The position numbers were made by a program, and so were the translations under genes. From the NCBI GenBank assembly GCA_033875255.1, contig JAWZSN010000022.1, positions 1 to 64,000 on the forward strand: a stretch of DNA of 64,000 bases, given 5' to 3'. Each line of letters starts with the position of its first letter. The stretch's first letter is position 1. The notes under the pieces were generated by a model. It was not told where the DNA came from. It did not search any database and saw only the letters and a program-made list of their open reading frames with translations. This DNA comes from Marinimicrococcus sp033875255 (lineage in GTDB: Bacteria; Pseudomonadota; Alphaproteobacteria; Geminicoccales; Geminicoccaceae). Below are positions 15,157 to 24,149 of this stretch, piece after piece.

Positions 15157-16403
15157 GGCCGGCTGCGGCATGTGTCCTGGCCGCAGCCTTGGGGCTCGCG
15201 GGCTGCGGCTTCGGCCCCGGCAAATCTCCAGCCGTGGTGCAGGAGACGCCGCCGGCCGCGGAGCCGCAGCCCGGACGGCTGGCGGCAGCCGAGGACCACG
15301 ACGCTGGCCTGGCGCTGGCCCGGCGCTACGAGCGCGGTACGGCCCCGGGCGATGCGGCGCGGGCGGCAGAGCTTTACGAGGCGGCGGCCGCCGCCGGCAA
15401 TCCGGTGGCGATGCGCGACCTGGGCGATCTCTATGTGGAAGGCGAGGGCGTCCCTCGCGACCCGCAGCGGGCCCTCTATCTCTACCGCGCGGCTGCGGCG
15501 CAGGGCGAGCTGGCGGCGCGTTACCGGGCCGCCGAGCTGGTGCTCGACATGCCCGAGGCGGGCGACGCGGCGCGCCGCGCTGCCGCTTCGGAGATCGAGG
15601 CGGCAGCGCGGGGCGGCTATGTGCAGGCGCAGATCGGCCTTGGCGAGATGCTCCTCGAGGGCACCTGGCGGCGCCGCGACCCATTGGAGGCTGCCCGCTG
15701 GTTCGCGGTGGCGCTCGAGCCGCTGCGTGCGGAGGCGGCTGCCGGCGACGGCTCGGCGCAGCAGCGCCTGGGCGATCTCTATCGCGACGGCAAGGGCGTG
15801 CCGGAGGACGGCCGCGAGGCCGCCAGGTGGTACCTGCGGGCGCTCGAGTCCGGCCGTTCCAGCGCGGTCATGCGGCTGGCCCGGCTCTACGAGAGGGGCG
15901 GCCTGGGCTTGCCGCCCGACGAGGCCGAGGCGGCCCGCTGGCTGGCGCGGGCGGCAGGGCGCGGCAACGCGGTGGCCGCCTACGATCTCGCCCGCAGGCA
16001 TCTGCGCGGCACCGGCGTGCCGCAGGACAGGAACGCCGCGCTCGGGCTCTTCGAGACGGCTGCCGAGGGCGGCGAGCCTCGAGCTTTCCGCTATCTGGGC
16101 GAGCTCCTGAGCGATCCTGCGATGCCGGGGGCAGATCCGCGGGCGGCGGTCATGTGGCTCGAGCGGGCGGCCCGCGAGGGCGATGGCAAGGCCATGTTCC
16201 AGCTCGCCGAGCTCTACGAGAAATCGCCGCTGGTCGCGGTCGACCACGAGCGCGCGCTGATCTGGTACAGCCTCGCAGCGCGCCACGGCTACGAGCGGGG
16301 CGCCGAGCGCGTCAACCGTGTGGCGGCGAGGCTCGACGGGCGGGCGCGTGCCCGCGCGGCAGACCAGATCGCCGCCTTCGAGGCGACCCGCCCGGATCGG
16401 TGA
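15153..16403 (+). CDS. Sel1-repeat lipoprotein
   Basis: A 416-residue predicted lipoprotein with an N-terminal signal and lipobox (LGLAGCGFG), then a solenoid of about eight Sel1-like repeats. Typical units are AMRDLGDLYVEGEGVPRDPQ, QQRLGDLYRDGKGVPEDG and AYDLARRHLRGTGVPQDR. Sel1 solenoids mediate protein-protein contacts in envelope assembly and signalling; no specific partner can be named. It is translationally coupled to dciA and sits between dciA and the dsbA-like gene, so it is an insertion into an otherwise common gene order. Confidence 0.85.
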   Translation: MRPAAACVLAAALGLAGCGFGPGKSPAVVQETPPAAEPQPGRLAAAEDHDAGLALARRYERGTAPGDAARAAELYEAAAAAGNPVAMRDLGDLYVEGEGVPRDPQRALYLYRAAAAQGELAARYRAAELVLDMPEAGDAARRAAASEIEAAARGGYVQAQIGLGEMLLEGTWRRRDPLEAARWFAVALEPLRAEAAAGDGSAQQRLGDLYRDGKGVPEDGREAARWYLRALESGRSSAVMRLARLYERGGLGLPPDEAEAARWLARAAGRGNAVAAYDLARRHLRGTGVPQDRNAALGLFETAAEGGEPRAFRYLGELLSDPAMPGADPRAAVMWLERAAREGDGKAMFQLAELYEKSPLVAVDHERALIWYSLAARHGYERGAERVNRVAARLDGRARARAADQIAAFEATRPDR

Positions 16404-16500
16404 CGGACATCGCGCCCTTGCCGGCGACCGGCGGGCTTTCTATAGCAACCCTGCTTCGGGCGCAGCACCTCGCGGCCGCCAATCCCGGGAGAGAGGATCG

Positions 16501-17106
16501 ATGCTGAAAGGCAGCAAGCTCACGCGGCGTACCGCGCTGGCCCTGGCGACCGCGGCCCTGGCGCTGCCCTCGCTGAAGAGCCGTGCCGCCGAGGTCACGG
16601 AGCGGGTGATCGGCGAGCCCGACGCGCCGGTGACGATCATCGAGTATGCGTCGCTCACCTGCCCGCACTGCGCGAGCTTTCACCGCGACGTGCTGCCGGG
16701 CCTCAAGGAGCGCTACATCGACACCGGCAAGGTGAAGCTGGTGTTCCGCGACTTCCCGCTCGACCAGGTGGCGCTCAGGGCGGCGGTGGTGGCCCATTGC
16801 GGCGGCCCGGCGCGCTACGGCCAGTTCCTCGACGTGCTGTTCGAGAACCAGGAGCGCTGGGCCCATGCCGAGGATCCGGTCGCGGCTCTCAAGCAGATCG
16901 CCAGCCTCGCCGGGCTGTCCGGCGAGCAGGTCGACGCCTGCCTCGCGGACGAGCAGATGATCGACGCCGTGCTGCAGTCGCGTCTCGACGCGCAGCAGGA
17001 ATATGACGTGCGCTCGACCCCGACCTTCGTCATCGACGGCAAGGTCTATCCCGGCGGCCGCGATGTCGAGGCGTTCGCCGAGATCATCGAGCCGCTGCTG
17101 CGCTGA
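16501..17106 (+). CDS. DsbA-family periplasmic thioredoxin-fold protein
   Basis: A 201-residue exported thiol-disulfide protein. The N-terminus carries LTRRTALALATAALALPS, a possible twin-arginine-type signal. The mature part has IIEYASLTCPHCASFHRDVL with the CPHC active site, and the cis-Pro region STPTFVIDGKVYPGG. This is the single-domain DsbA type common in Alphaproteobacteria next to smc. ATG 16501 follows GAGAGGATCG. Whether it acts as oxidase or isomerase is not determined by sequence. Confidence 0.88.
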   Translation: MLKGSKLTRRTALALATAALALPSLKSRAAEVTERVIGEPDAPVTIIEYASLTCPHCASFHRDVLPGLKERYIDTGKVKLVFRDFPLDQVALRAAVVAHCGGPARYGQFLDVLFENQERWAHAEDPVAALKQIASLAGLSGEQVDACLADEQMIDAVLQSRLDAQQEYDVRSTPTFVIDGKVYPGGRDVEAFAEIIEPLLR

Positions 17107-17114
17107 CACGTCCA

Positions 17115-17134
17115 GCGGACTCCGAGGAGTCCGC
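17115..17134 (+). terminator. Short hairpin after the dsbA-like gene
   Basis: GCGGACTCC and GGAGTCCGC are perfectly complementary around GA, 9 nt after the stop codon. It is followed by CCTCTG, not a T-run, so termination is possible but not certain. Confidence 0.4.
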
Positions 17135-17216
17135 CCTCTGATCCGCGAGGCTCCACCCGAAGTCGGGTGACGTGCCGCCATGGCCGATGCTATGGTCCGG
17201 TTGGCATCAATATGTT

Positions 17217-20200
17217 GTGGCGTCCGGCTTGCAGTTCACCAGACTTCGGGTAAGCGGATTCAAGTCCTTCTCTGACCCGGTCGAGCTCCTGATCGAGGAG
17301 GGACTGACTGGAATCGTCGGACCGAACGGCTGCGGCAAGTCCAACCTGGTCGAGGCGCTGCGCTGGGTGATGGGTGAAAGCTCGGCCCGCGGGTTGCGCG
17401 GCACCGGCATGGACGACGTCATCTTTGCCGGCTCGGCGTTCCGCGCCGGCTTCGACCTTGCCGAGGTGGCGCTGCGCTTCAGCGGGCCGGTGGCCGGCCT
17501 CGTCGCCCTCGCCGATGCCGAGGAGGTCGAGCTGGTGCGCCGGCTCGCCCGCGGCGCCGGCTCCAGCTACCGGATCAACGGCCGCGAGGCGCGCGCCCGC
17601 GACGTCCAGGTCATGTTCGCCGACGCCGGCTCCGGCGCGCGCAGTGCCGCCATCATCGGTCAGGGCCAGATCAGCCAGGTGGTCGATGCCCGGGCCGAGG
17701 AGCGCCGGCGCATGCTCGAGGACGCCGCGGGAATCGGCGGCCTGCACAGCCGCCGCCGCGAGGCCGAGCTCAAGCTCGCCGACACCGAGAACAACCTCAC
17801 CCGGCTGGTCGATCTGTTGCAGGCCCAGGAGGCCCGCGCCGAGGCGCTGCGCCGCCAGGCCCGCGAGGCAGAACGCTACCGCAAGGTCTCGGGCGAGCTG
17901 CGGGCGGTCGAGCTGGCGCTGCTGCGCCGCCGCCTGGCCGATGCCGCGGCGGCCCTGGCGGCCCGCGAGCGGGAGGTAAAGGCCGCCGGTGCTGCCCTCG
18001 CCGAGGAAGCGGCCGCCGCCGGCAACGGCCGGCGCGAGCGGCTCGAGACCAGCGACCGTCTGGCCCGCGCCCGCGCCGAGCTGGCCGGTCTCAACGCCGA
18101 GCAGGCGCGGCTGGGCGAGCGGCTGGCGGCCCTCGAGGAGGCGGCCGGGCGGCGGGTTGCCGAGCGTGAGGAGCTGGAGCGGCGCATCGCCGAGGCCGAC
18201 GCCGACCATGCCCGCGAGCGCGCTCTTTTGGAGGAGCTTGCCGGGCAGGCGGCGGCGCGCGAGCGTGAGCAGGCGGAGCTTTCCAGGCGGCGCGGCGCCT
18301 TGGTGGCCGAGCTGGAGACCGCGCGCGGGCGGGCCGAGGCCGCTGAGGCCGAGGCGGCTTCCGCCGAAGAGGCGCTGGGCCAGGCGGTGGTCCGTCTGGC
18401 TGAGCGCGGCGCCGCGCATGAGCAGGCGCGGCGCGAGCTTGCAAACCTCGAACGGCGGCGCAGCGAGATCGCGGCACGCCTCGAGACGCTGGCGTCGGTC
18501 GGCCGGGATCCGCGGCTGGCGGAGGCGGAGAAGCGGCTGGCGGCGGCTGGTGAGCGTGACAATGCTGCGCGCCGGCGGCTTGAGGACGCACTCGCCCGGC
18601 ACGAGGACCTCTCGGTGAGGGCCGAGGAGCTGCGCGGCCGGCAGGCCGAGCGGGCGGCGCGCCGCGCTGCCCTGCGCCAGGACCGCACTGAGGCCGCGGC
18701 GCGGCTGACGACCGCCCGCTCGCGCGCCGAGGAGGTGGCGCGCCGCCAGGCTCAGCTCGACCGCGGCACCGCGCGGCTGGCGGAGCGGCGCCGGGCGCTG
18801 GAGGGGCAGGAGAAGGCGCTGGCCGGGCGTCGGGCCGCCCTCGATCTCGACGGCTTGCGCGATGAAGCCGCCGCCGCCGCTACCCGGTCTGCGGAGAGCG
18901 GGAGCCGGCAGACGGCGGCCGAGGAGGCGCTCGAGGCCGAGGGCCGGCGCCTCGAGGAAGCCCGCCGCGCCGAGCAGGCGCAGCGTCAGGAGCAGAACCG
19001 GCTGTTGGCCGAGACTGCGGCGTTGCGTTCGGTATTGCCGGAAGGCGTGAGCGACCCGCTGATCGCGCGGTTGAGCGTGGCCGAGGGGTTTGCCGCGGCG
19101 CTGGCGGCAGCGCTCGGCGACGATCTTCTGGTCGGAACCGAGGGAACGTCGGCGAGCCGCTGGGTCGAGCCCGGGCAGGGCGACGAGCCGGCGCTGCCCG
19201 AGGGGGTGGTGCCACTCGCCGAGAAGGTCGCCGGCGTGCCGCTGCTGGTCCGTCGGCTGCGCCAGGTCGGGATCGTCGAGCCGGCACTGGCGGACGGCCT
19301 GTTGCCGCGGCTCGCCGTGGGCCAGCGGCTGGTGAGTGTGGACGGCGATCTGTGGCGCTGGGACGGCTTCGTGCGGCGCGCCGGTAGCGACGAGACGGCG
19401 ATCCGCCTCACCCAGCGCCGTCGGCTGGCCGAGCTGGAGCGGCTGGCGGGGCCGGCCGCCGAGGCGCTGGAGGCGGCGGTGATGCGGCTGCGCGAGGCGC
19501 GTGCCGCCGAGGAAGCGGCACGTCAGGCGGCGCAGCGCACCGCGGGTCTCGCCCGCGAGGCCGAGGGCGCGTCGCAAAAGGCGGCGGCGGCGCTGGCGGG
19601 GGCCGAGAGCGAGGACCAGGCACAGGTCGCACGGGCGCAGGATCTGGCGCGCGAGGCCGCCTCGCTGGCGGGTGAGGAGGCCGAGCTTTCTCAGGAAGGT
19701 GCTGCCATCGAGGCGGCGCGCGCGGCGCTTCCCGATTTGCAGGCGCTGGCCGGCGAGGCCGCCGCGCTGGGCGCCAGGGAGGCTGCGGCCGAGACGGAAT
19801 GGAAGGCGCTGGAGGCAGCGCTCCGCGACACCGAGGCCCAGCGCCACCGGCTGCGCGACGTGCAGGCGGCGGCGCGCCGCGAGCAGGAGCAGGCCGAGGC
19901 GCTGGTGGCGGGCGAGCAGGCATCGTGCCTTCGCCTCCGCGAGGAGGTGACCAGGCGCGAGGCGGCGGCTTCGGCCGAGCGGCGGCAGCTCGAGACCGAG
20001 GCGGCGCGGGTCGGCCGCGCGCTCGAGGAGGCGGTCGCTGCGGCGGCGCGGGAAGAGAAGGCGGTAGCAGAGGCCGGGGAGCAGCGTGCGGCACTCGAGG
20101 AGCGGCTGGCGGCGGCGCGCGGCGCGCGCGACTCGGCGCAGGCGAGGCGCGGCGAGCTTCAGGCAGCTTTGAGCCGGGCCGAGGAGCGGCTCACCGGGAT

Positions 20201-21287
20201 CGGGCGGGAGCGCGGGAGCGAGGTCGCGCGCCGTGCCGAGGCAGAGGAGCGGCTGGCCCAGCTATCGGAGCGGTGCCAGCGGCTGGCCGAGGCCTGGGCG
20301 GCGTTGCCGGCCCCCCGTGAAGACGGCGTGGCGCCGCTGCGCGCCCGGGTCGAGGAGGTCGGCCGACGCCACGAGGCGGCGGCTGCAGAGGTCGCGGGGC
20401 TGGAGCAGGCGCTGGCGGCGGCCGAAGCGGCGCTGGAGCGGGCCGAACGGCAGGTCGGCGAGGCGCGCGAGCGGCAGGCCGTGGCGCAGTCCGAACGGGC
20501 CCGGGCGGCGGCCCTGCACGAGACCGCCCAGTCGGCCATGGCCGAGCGGGCCGGCGAGGGCGGCGGGCTTGCCGCAACCGAGCCCGAGGAGGGTCTCGAG
20601 GCGCTGGCAGCCGCTGAGCTCGAAGGTCGCCTGCAGCGGCTGCGCAGCGCCCGCGACCGGCTGGGCGCCGTCAATCTGCGGGCCGCCGAGGAATATGACG
20701 AGCTGGAGCGGGCACTGGCCGAGACGCGGACCCAGGAAGAGGAGATCCGCACCGCTGTCGGCCGGCTCAACCGGGCGATCGCCACCTTGAACCAGGAAGC
20801 CCGCGAGCGCCTCAAGGCTGCCTTCGAGAATGTCGAGGGACATTTCCGCGATCTCTTCCAGCGGCTCTTCGGCGGCGGCCGGGCACATCTGCGGCTCACC
20901 AACATGGAGGACCCGCTGGCCGCCGGCCTCGAGCTGGAGGCCATGCCGCCCGGCAAGAAGCTGCAGCACGTCTCGCTGCTCTCGGGCGGCGAGAAGAGCC
21001 TGACGGCGCTGGCGCTGGTCTTCGCCTTCTTTCTCGCCCGGCCGAGCCCGCTGTGCATTCTCGACGAGGTCGACGCGCCGCTCGACGACGCCAATGTCGA
21101 CCGCTTCGTGCGGCTGATGCGCGAGATCGCCGAGGCCACCGGCACACGTTTTCTGGCGGTGACCCACCATCCGCTTACCATGGCCCGGATGGACCGGCTC
21201 TACGGCGTCACCATGGTCGAGCGCGGCGTGTCGCGGCTGGTCTCGGTGGCGCTCGAGGAGGCGGTCGAGATGCGGGCCACGGCATGA
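17217..21287 (+). CDS. smc: Chromosome segregation protein SMC
   Basis: A condensin-type SMC ATPase that loops and segregates chromosomes with ScpA/ScpB. Head motifs are clear: Walker A GIVGPNGCGKSN, the Q-loop region LRWVMGESSARGLRG, signature LSGGEKSLTALALVFA, Walker B SPLCILDEVDAPLDDANVDR and the D/H-loop THHPLTMARMDRLYGVTMVE. Long Ala/Glu/Arg coiled coils flank a hinge at about residues 600-735. At about 1356 residues it is some 200 longer than the usual alphaproteobacterial SMC (about 1150). The start is uncertain: GTG 17217 is chosen because the frame matches VASGLQFTRLRVSGFKSF, while TTG 17229 is also possible. No clear ribosome-binding site is visible. Confidence 0.95.
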   Translation: MASGLQFTRLRVSGFKSFSDPVELLIEEGLTGIVGPNGCGKSNLVEALRWVMGESSARGLRGTGMDDVIFAGSAFRAGFDLAEVALRFSGPVAGLVALADAEEVELVRRLARGAGSSYRINGREARARDVQVMFADAGSGARSAAIIGQGQISQVVDARAEERRRMLEDAAGIGGLHSRRREAELKLADTENNLTRLVDLLQAQEARAEALRRQAREAERYRKVSGELRAVELALLRRRLADAAAALAAREREVKAAGAALAEEAAAAGNGRRERLETSDRLARARAELAGLNAEQARLGERLAALEEAAGRRVAEREELERRIAEADADHARERALLEELAGQAAAREREQAELSRRRGALVAELETARGRAEAAEAEAASAEEALGQAVVRLAERGAAHEQARRELANLERRRSEIAARLETLASVGRDPRLAEAEKRLAAAGERDNAARRRLEDALARHEDLSVRAEELRGRQAERAARRAALRQDRTEAAARLTTARSRAEEVARRQAQLDRGTARLAERRRALEGQEKALAGRRAALDLDGLRDEAAAAATRSAESGSRQTAAEEALEAEGRRLEEARRAEQAQRQEQNRLLAETAALRSVLPEGVSDPLIARLSVAEGFAAALAAALGDDLLVGTEGTSASRWVEPGQGDEPALPEGVVPLAEKVAGVPLLVRRLRQVGIVEPALADGLLPRLAVGQRLVSVDGDLWRWDGFVRRAGSDETAIRLTQRRRLAELERLAGPAAEALEAAVMRLREARAAEEAARQAAQRTAGLAREAEGASQKAAAALAGAESEDQAQVARAQDLAREAASLAGEEAELSQEGAAIEAARAALPDLQALAGEAAALGAREAAAETEWKALEAALRDTEAQRHRLRDVQAAARREQEQAEALVAGEQASCLRLREEVTRREAAASAERRQLETEAARVGRALEEAVAAAAREEKAVAEAGEQRAALEERLAAARGARDSAQARRGELQAALSRAEERLTGIGRERGSEVARRAEAEERLAQLSERCQRLAEAWAALPAPREDGVAPLRARVEEVGRRHEAAAAEVAGLEQALAAAEAALERAERQVGEARERQAVAQSERARAAALHETAQSAMAERAGEGGGLAATEPEEGLEALAAAELEGRLQRLRSARDRLGAVNLRAAEEYDELERALAETRTQEEEIRTAVGRLNRAIATLNQEARERLKAAFENVEGHFRDLFQRLFGGGRAHLRLTNMEDPLAAGLELEAMPPGKKLQHVSLLSGGEKSLTALALVFAFFLARPSPLCILDEVDAPLDDANVDRFVRLMREIAEATGTRFLAVTHHPLTMARMDRLYGVTMVERGVSRLVSVALEEAVEMRATA

Positions 21288-21308
21288 GGCCGCGTGAAGG
21301 CAGGCGGC

Positions 21309-21337
21309 TTGACAGTGCAGGGGGGGCTACTTAGGTT
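21309..21337 (+). promoter_or_regulatory. Promoter of the F0 ATP synthase operon
   Basis: A consensus TTGACA (21309-21314), a 17-nt spacer and TAGGTT (21332-21337) lie 64 nt before the atpI start, in the only gap between smc and the operon. Confidence 0.55.
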
Positions 21338-21400
21338 GCGCGCGCCCGGGCTAGGGGTGGCGTTGTGGCGCTGCCTGCTTGTGGCGCGGGCGCAGGGCGG

Positions 21401-21730
21401 ATGACGCAGGACGACAGACCCCCTCCTTTCAGCGACTTCGACGCGCGCCTCAAACGGCTTCGCGCCGGCGAGAAGGGCGCGGCCGACGAGGAGAAGGAGG
21501 GCGCGCGGTCCCCGCTGAATTTCGGTAGCGGCCTTCAGGCCGGTATCGAGATGATTGCGGGGGTGGCGGGTGGTCTGTTGCTCGGTTGGGCTCTCGATGC
21601 CTGGCTGGGGACGCGTCCTCTGTTCCTGATCGTCTTCTTCGTGCTCGGCGCCGGGGCAGGAATGCTGAACGCCTTCCGCTCCCTGCGCCGCTTGAGCGCC
21701 GAGGGGTCGAAGAAGGACCCCGACGCCTGA
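21401..21730 (+). CDS. atpI: AtpI/AtpZ-family F0F1 ATP synthase assembly protein
   Basis: A 109-residue membrane protein. A charged N-terminus (FSDFDARLKRLRAG) precedes two transmembrane helices (AGIEMIAGVAGGLLLGWALD and LFLIVFFVLGAGAGMLNAFR). AtpI helps assemble the c-ring and opens F0 operons. ATG 21401 follows AGGGCGG. It lies directly upstream of atpB. Confidence 0.88.
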   Translation: MTQDDRPPPFSDFDARLKRLRAGEKGAADEEKEGARSPLNFGSGLQAGIEMIAGVAGGLLLGWALDAWLGTRPLFLIVFFVLGAGAGMLNAFRSLRRLSAEGSKKDPDA

Positions 21731-21800
21731 CGACAGCCCAACAGCTTCCGTCGCCTCCAGTGGGCGCGGACGCGCAACGAGCGTAGGAGGCGAGTGGCAA

Positions 21801-22535
21801 GTGGCGAGCCCGCTCGAGCAGTTCCAGGTCAAGCCGTACGTTCCCATCTCCGTCGGGCATGTCGACCTGTCGTTCACCAATTCCGCCCTGTGGATGCTGG
21901 TGGCGGTCGCGGCCGTCTACTGGCTGGTCATGGCCGGTACGAGGCAGCATGCGCTGGTGCCCGGCCGCCTGCAGTCGGTGGTCGAGCTGAGCTACGAATT
22001 CGTGGCCGGCATGCTGCGTGACAATGCCGGCAAGGAGGGGATGCGCTACTTCCCCCTCATCTTCACGCTCTTCATGTTCATCCTGATGGGCAACATGCTG
22101 GGGATGATCCCCGGCTCGTTCACCTTCACCAGCCACATCATCGTCACCTTCTTCATGGCGGTGGCGGTGTTCATCGGGGTAACGGCTCTCGGGATCTATC
22201 TGCACGGCGCACATTTCTTCAGCCTGTTCGTGCCCAAGGGCGCGCCCAAGGCGATGCTGCCGGTGCTGATCCCGATCGAGATCCTGTCCTACTGCGTGCG
22301 CCCGATCAGCCTGTCCGTCCGTCTGTTCGTGAACATGATGGGCGGCCACACCATGATGAAGGTGTTCGCCGGCTTCATCGGGGCGCTCGGCGCCTACTTC
22401 GTCATCCCTGGGATCTTCCCGCTGCTGATCACCGTGGCCCTCACCGGCTTCGAGTTCGTGGTGGCGTTCCTCCAGGCCTACATCTTCACGGTTCTCACCT
22501 GCATCTACCTGCACGACGCGATCCATTTACACTGA
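21801..22535 (+). CDS. atpB: F0F1 ATP synthase subunit a
   Basis: A 244-residue integral membrane subunit that forms the proton half-channels against the c-ring. ISLSVRLFVNMMGGHTMMKV includes the essential Arg of helix 4, and FVVAFLQAYIFTVLTCIYL is the conserved last helix. The start is GTG 21801, with TAGGAGG about 8 nt upstream. Length and order (atpI-atpB-atpE-atpF'-atpF) are typical of Alphaproteobacteria, where F1 genes lie elsewhere. Confidence 0.96.
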   Translation: MASPLEQFQVKPYVPISVGHVDLSFTNSALWMLVAVAAVYWLVMAGTRQHALVPGRLQSVVELSYEFVAGMLRDNAGKEGMRYFPLIFTLFMFILMGNMLGMIPGSFTFTSHIIVTFFMAVAVFIGVTALGIYLHGAHFFSLFVPKGAPKAMLPVLIPIEILSYCVRPISLSVRLFVNMMGGHTMMKVFAGFIGALGAYFVIPGIFPLLITVALTGFEFVVAFLQAYIFTVLTCIYLHDAIHLH

Positions 22536-22613
22536 GGCCGTAGGTTCGCCAGGCCCGTCGCGTCGTGGGTAGTGTTCAGCGCAAGTGATGCGCTCCTCCG
22601 AAGGGAAAGACTG

Positions 22614-22850
22614 ATGGATCCTCAGGCTCTTGTTCTGGCCGCCAAGGCCATTGGCGCCGGTCTCGCGACCATCGCGCTGTTCGGTGTCGGCATCGGCATC
22701 GGCAACATCTTCTCGACGCTGATCTCCACCGTCGGCCGCAACCCGTCGGTCCAGCAGCGCGTCTTCCCCTTCGCCATCATCGGCTTCGCGCTGGTCGAGG
22801 CGGTGGGCCTGTTCGCCCTCCTCATCGCCTTCCTCGTGCTGTTCACCTGA
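22614..22850 (+). CDS. atpE: F0F1 ATP synthase subunit c
   Basis: A 78-residue two-helix proteolipid that forms the rotor ring. The first helix is Gly/Ala rich (ALFGVGIGIGNIFSTLI), the polar loop is GRNPSVQQ, and the second helix FAIIGFALVEAVGLFALLIA contains the proton-carrying Glu. The ATG at 22614 follows AAGGGAAAGA. Confidence 0.97.
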   Translation: MDPQALVLAAKAIGAGLATIALFGVGIGIGNIFSTLISTVGRNPSVQQRVFPFAIIGFALVEAVGLFALLIAFLVLFT

Positions 22851-22919
22851 TCGTCTAGATCTGGTCGCGGGCCGGCCCTCGTGCCGGCCCTGTTCCTGCC
22901 GAGAAGGAGAACGGCGCCG

Positions 22920-23546
22920 ATGATCCGGCTCCCGGTTGCCCACCGGCTGGAGAAATGGGCAGCGGCGATGGCCGTGGCCCTGGCACCCCTGCTGGGCGCC
23001 ACCGCAGCCTTCGCGGCGGAGACCGCGGAGGGTGCCGGCGCCGGGCCAGGCATGCCCCAGCTCGACAGCTCGACCTTCGCCAGCCAGATCTTCTGGCTGA
23101 TCGTGGCGTTCGCCACGCTCTATTATCTCCTCAAGACCAAGGCGCTGCCGCGGGTCAGCGAGATCCTCGAGACCCGGCAGGACCGTATCGCCGCGGACCT
23201 CGACCGCGCCGCAAGGTTGCGGGCCGACGCCGAGGATGCGCTCCAGCGCCACGAGACCGTGGTCGCCGAGGCGCAGCACAACGCCCAGCAGCGCATCAAG
23301 GAGGCCCACGACCGTCTCGCCGCCGACATTGCCGGCCGGCAGGCGGAGCTCGAGGCCGAGCTCAACGGCAAGCTGCACGAGGCGGATCGCCGCATCGGCG
23401 CTGCCAAGAGCGCGGCCCTGGGCGAGGTTGCCGGAGTCGCGGCCGAGGTCGTCCAGGCCGCGGTGAAGCGGCTCGGCGACATCGAGGTGTCCGAGGCCGA
23501 GGCGCGCGCCGCCGTCGACCGGCTGCTGGCGGAGGGTGCGCGATGA
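22920..23546 (+). CDS. atpG: F0F1 ATP synthase subunit b'
   Basis: A 208-residue peripheral-stalk subunit. A hydrophobic N-terminal segment (AAMAVALAPLLGATAAFAAE) looks like a cleavable signal, and a second helix (ASQIFWLIVAFATLYYLLK) is the membrane anchor, followed by a long amphipathic coiled coil. The divergent b and b' pair replaces the b homodimer in Alphaproteobacteria and cyanobacteria; this copy is also called atpF'. ATG 22920 follows GAGAAGGAG. The stop overlaps the atpF start (ATGA). Confidence 0.92.
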   Translation: MIRLPVAHRLEKWAAAMAVALAPLLGATAAFAAETAEGAGAGPGMPQLDSSTFASQIFWLIVAFATLYYLLKTKALPRVSEILETRQDRIAADLDRAARLRADAEDALQRHETVVAEAQHNAQQRIKEAHDRLAADIAGRQAELEAELNGKLHEADRRIGAAKSAALGEVAGVAAEVVQAAVKRLGDIEVSEAEARAAVDRLLAEGAR

Positions 23547-24016
23547 TCGAGCTCTTCCTTCTGGTCAGCCTGGTCCTGCTGGCCATCGTGCTTCGCAAGC
23601 CCTTCAAGGAGAAGGTGCTGGGCTCGCTCGACACACGGGCGGAGAAGATCCGCCAGGAGCTCGACGAGGCGCAGCGTCTCCACGAGGAGGCCAAGGCGAT
23701 GCTCGCCAAGTATCAGCGGCAGCTCCACGAGGGCGAGAAGCTGGCACAAGAGATCGTCGCCCGGGCCGAGACCGAGCGGCAGCGGATGGAGAAGCGCATG
23801 CGCGACGATCTCCACACGCTGACCGAGCGGCGCACCCAGCAGGCCCTCGACCGTATCTCCCAGGAGGAGGCGCGGGCGCTGGCCGAGGTCCGTGCGCGCG
23901 CCGCCGACCTTGCCGTCCGGGCGACCCGCGAGGTGATGACCGAGCGGCTGTCCGGCGATCAGGCCGGCAAGCTCATGCAGGGGGCGATCGAGGAGGTCAC
24001 GCGCAAGCTCGCGTGA
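23543..24016 (+). CDS. atpF: F0F1 ATP synthase subunit b
   Basis: A 157-residue second peripheral-stalk subunit. It has a short N-terminal membrane helix (MIELFLLVSLVLLAIVLRKP) and a charged coiled coil (RQELDEAQRLHEEAKAMLAK) ending near GAIEEVTRKLA. Last gene of the F0 operon, overlapping the b' gene by 4 bp. A strong hairpin follows 22 bp downstream. Confidence 0.93.
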   Translation: MIELFLLVSLVLLAIVLRKPFKEKVLGSLDTRAEKIRQELDEAQRLHEEAKAMLAKYQRQLHEGEKLAQEIVARAETERQRMEKRMRDDLHTLTERRTQQALDRISQEEARALAEVRARAADLAVRATREVMTERLSGDQAGKLMQGAIEEVTRKLA

Positions 24017-24038
24017 CCTGCGCTCCCTCATCGCTTCG

Positions 24039-24064
24039 CGAAGGCCGCCTCCGGGCGGCCTTCG
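24039..24064 (+). terminator. Rho-independent-type terminator of the F0 operon
   Basis: CGAAGGCCGCC (24039-24049) and GGCGGCCTTCG (24054-24064) form a perfect 11-bp stem with a TCCG loop, followed by TCGTTTCG, just after atpF. Confidence 0.75.
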
Positions 24065-24149
24065 TCGTTTCGGGGCGGCTGCCGATTGCGCGTCCCCGCG
24101 AAGCGCCGCAGGATGCGGCCCGACATTCCCGCAAGCGACGAGGAGGGGC

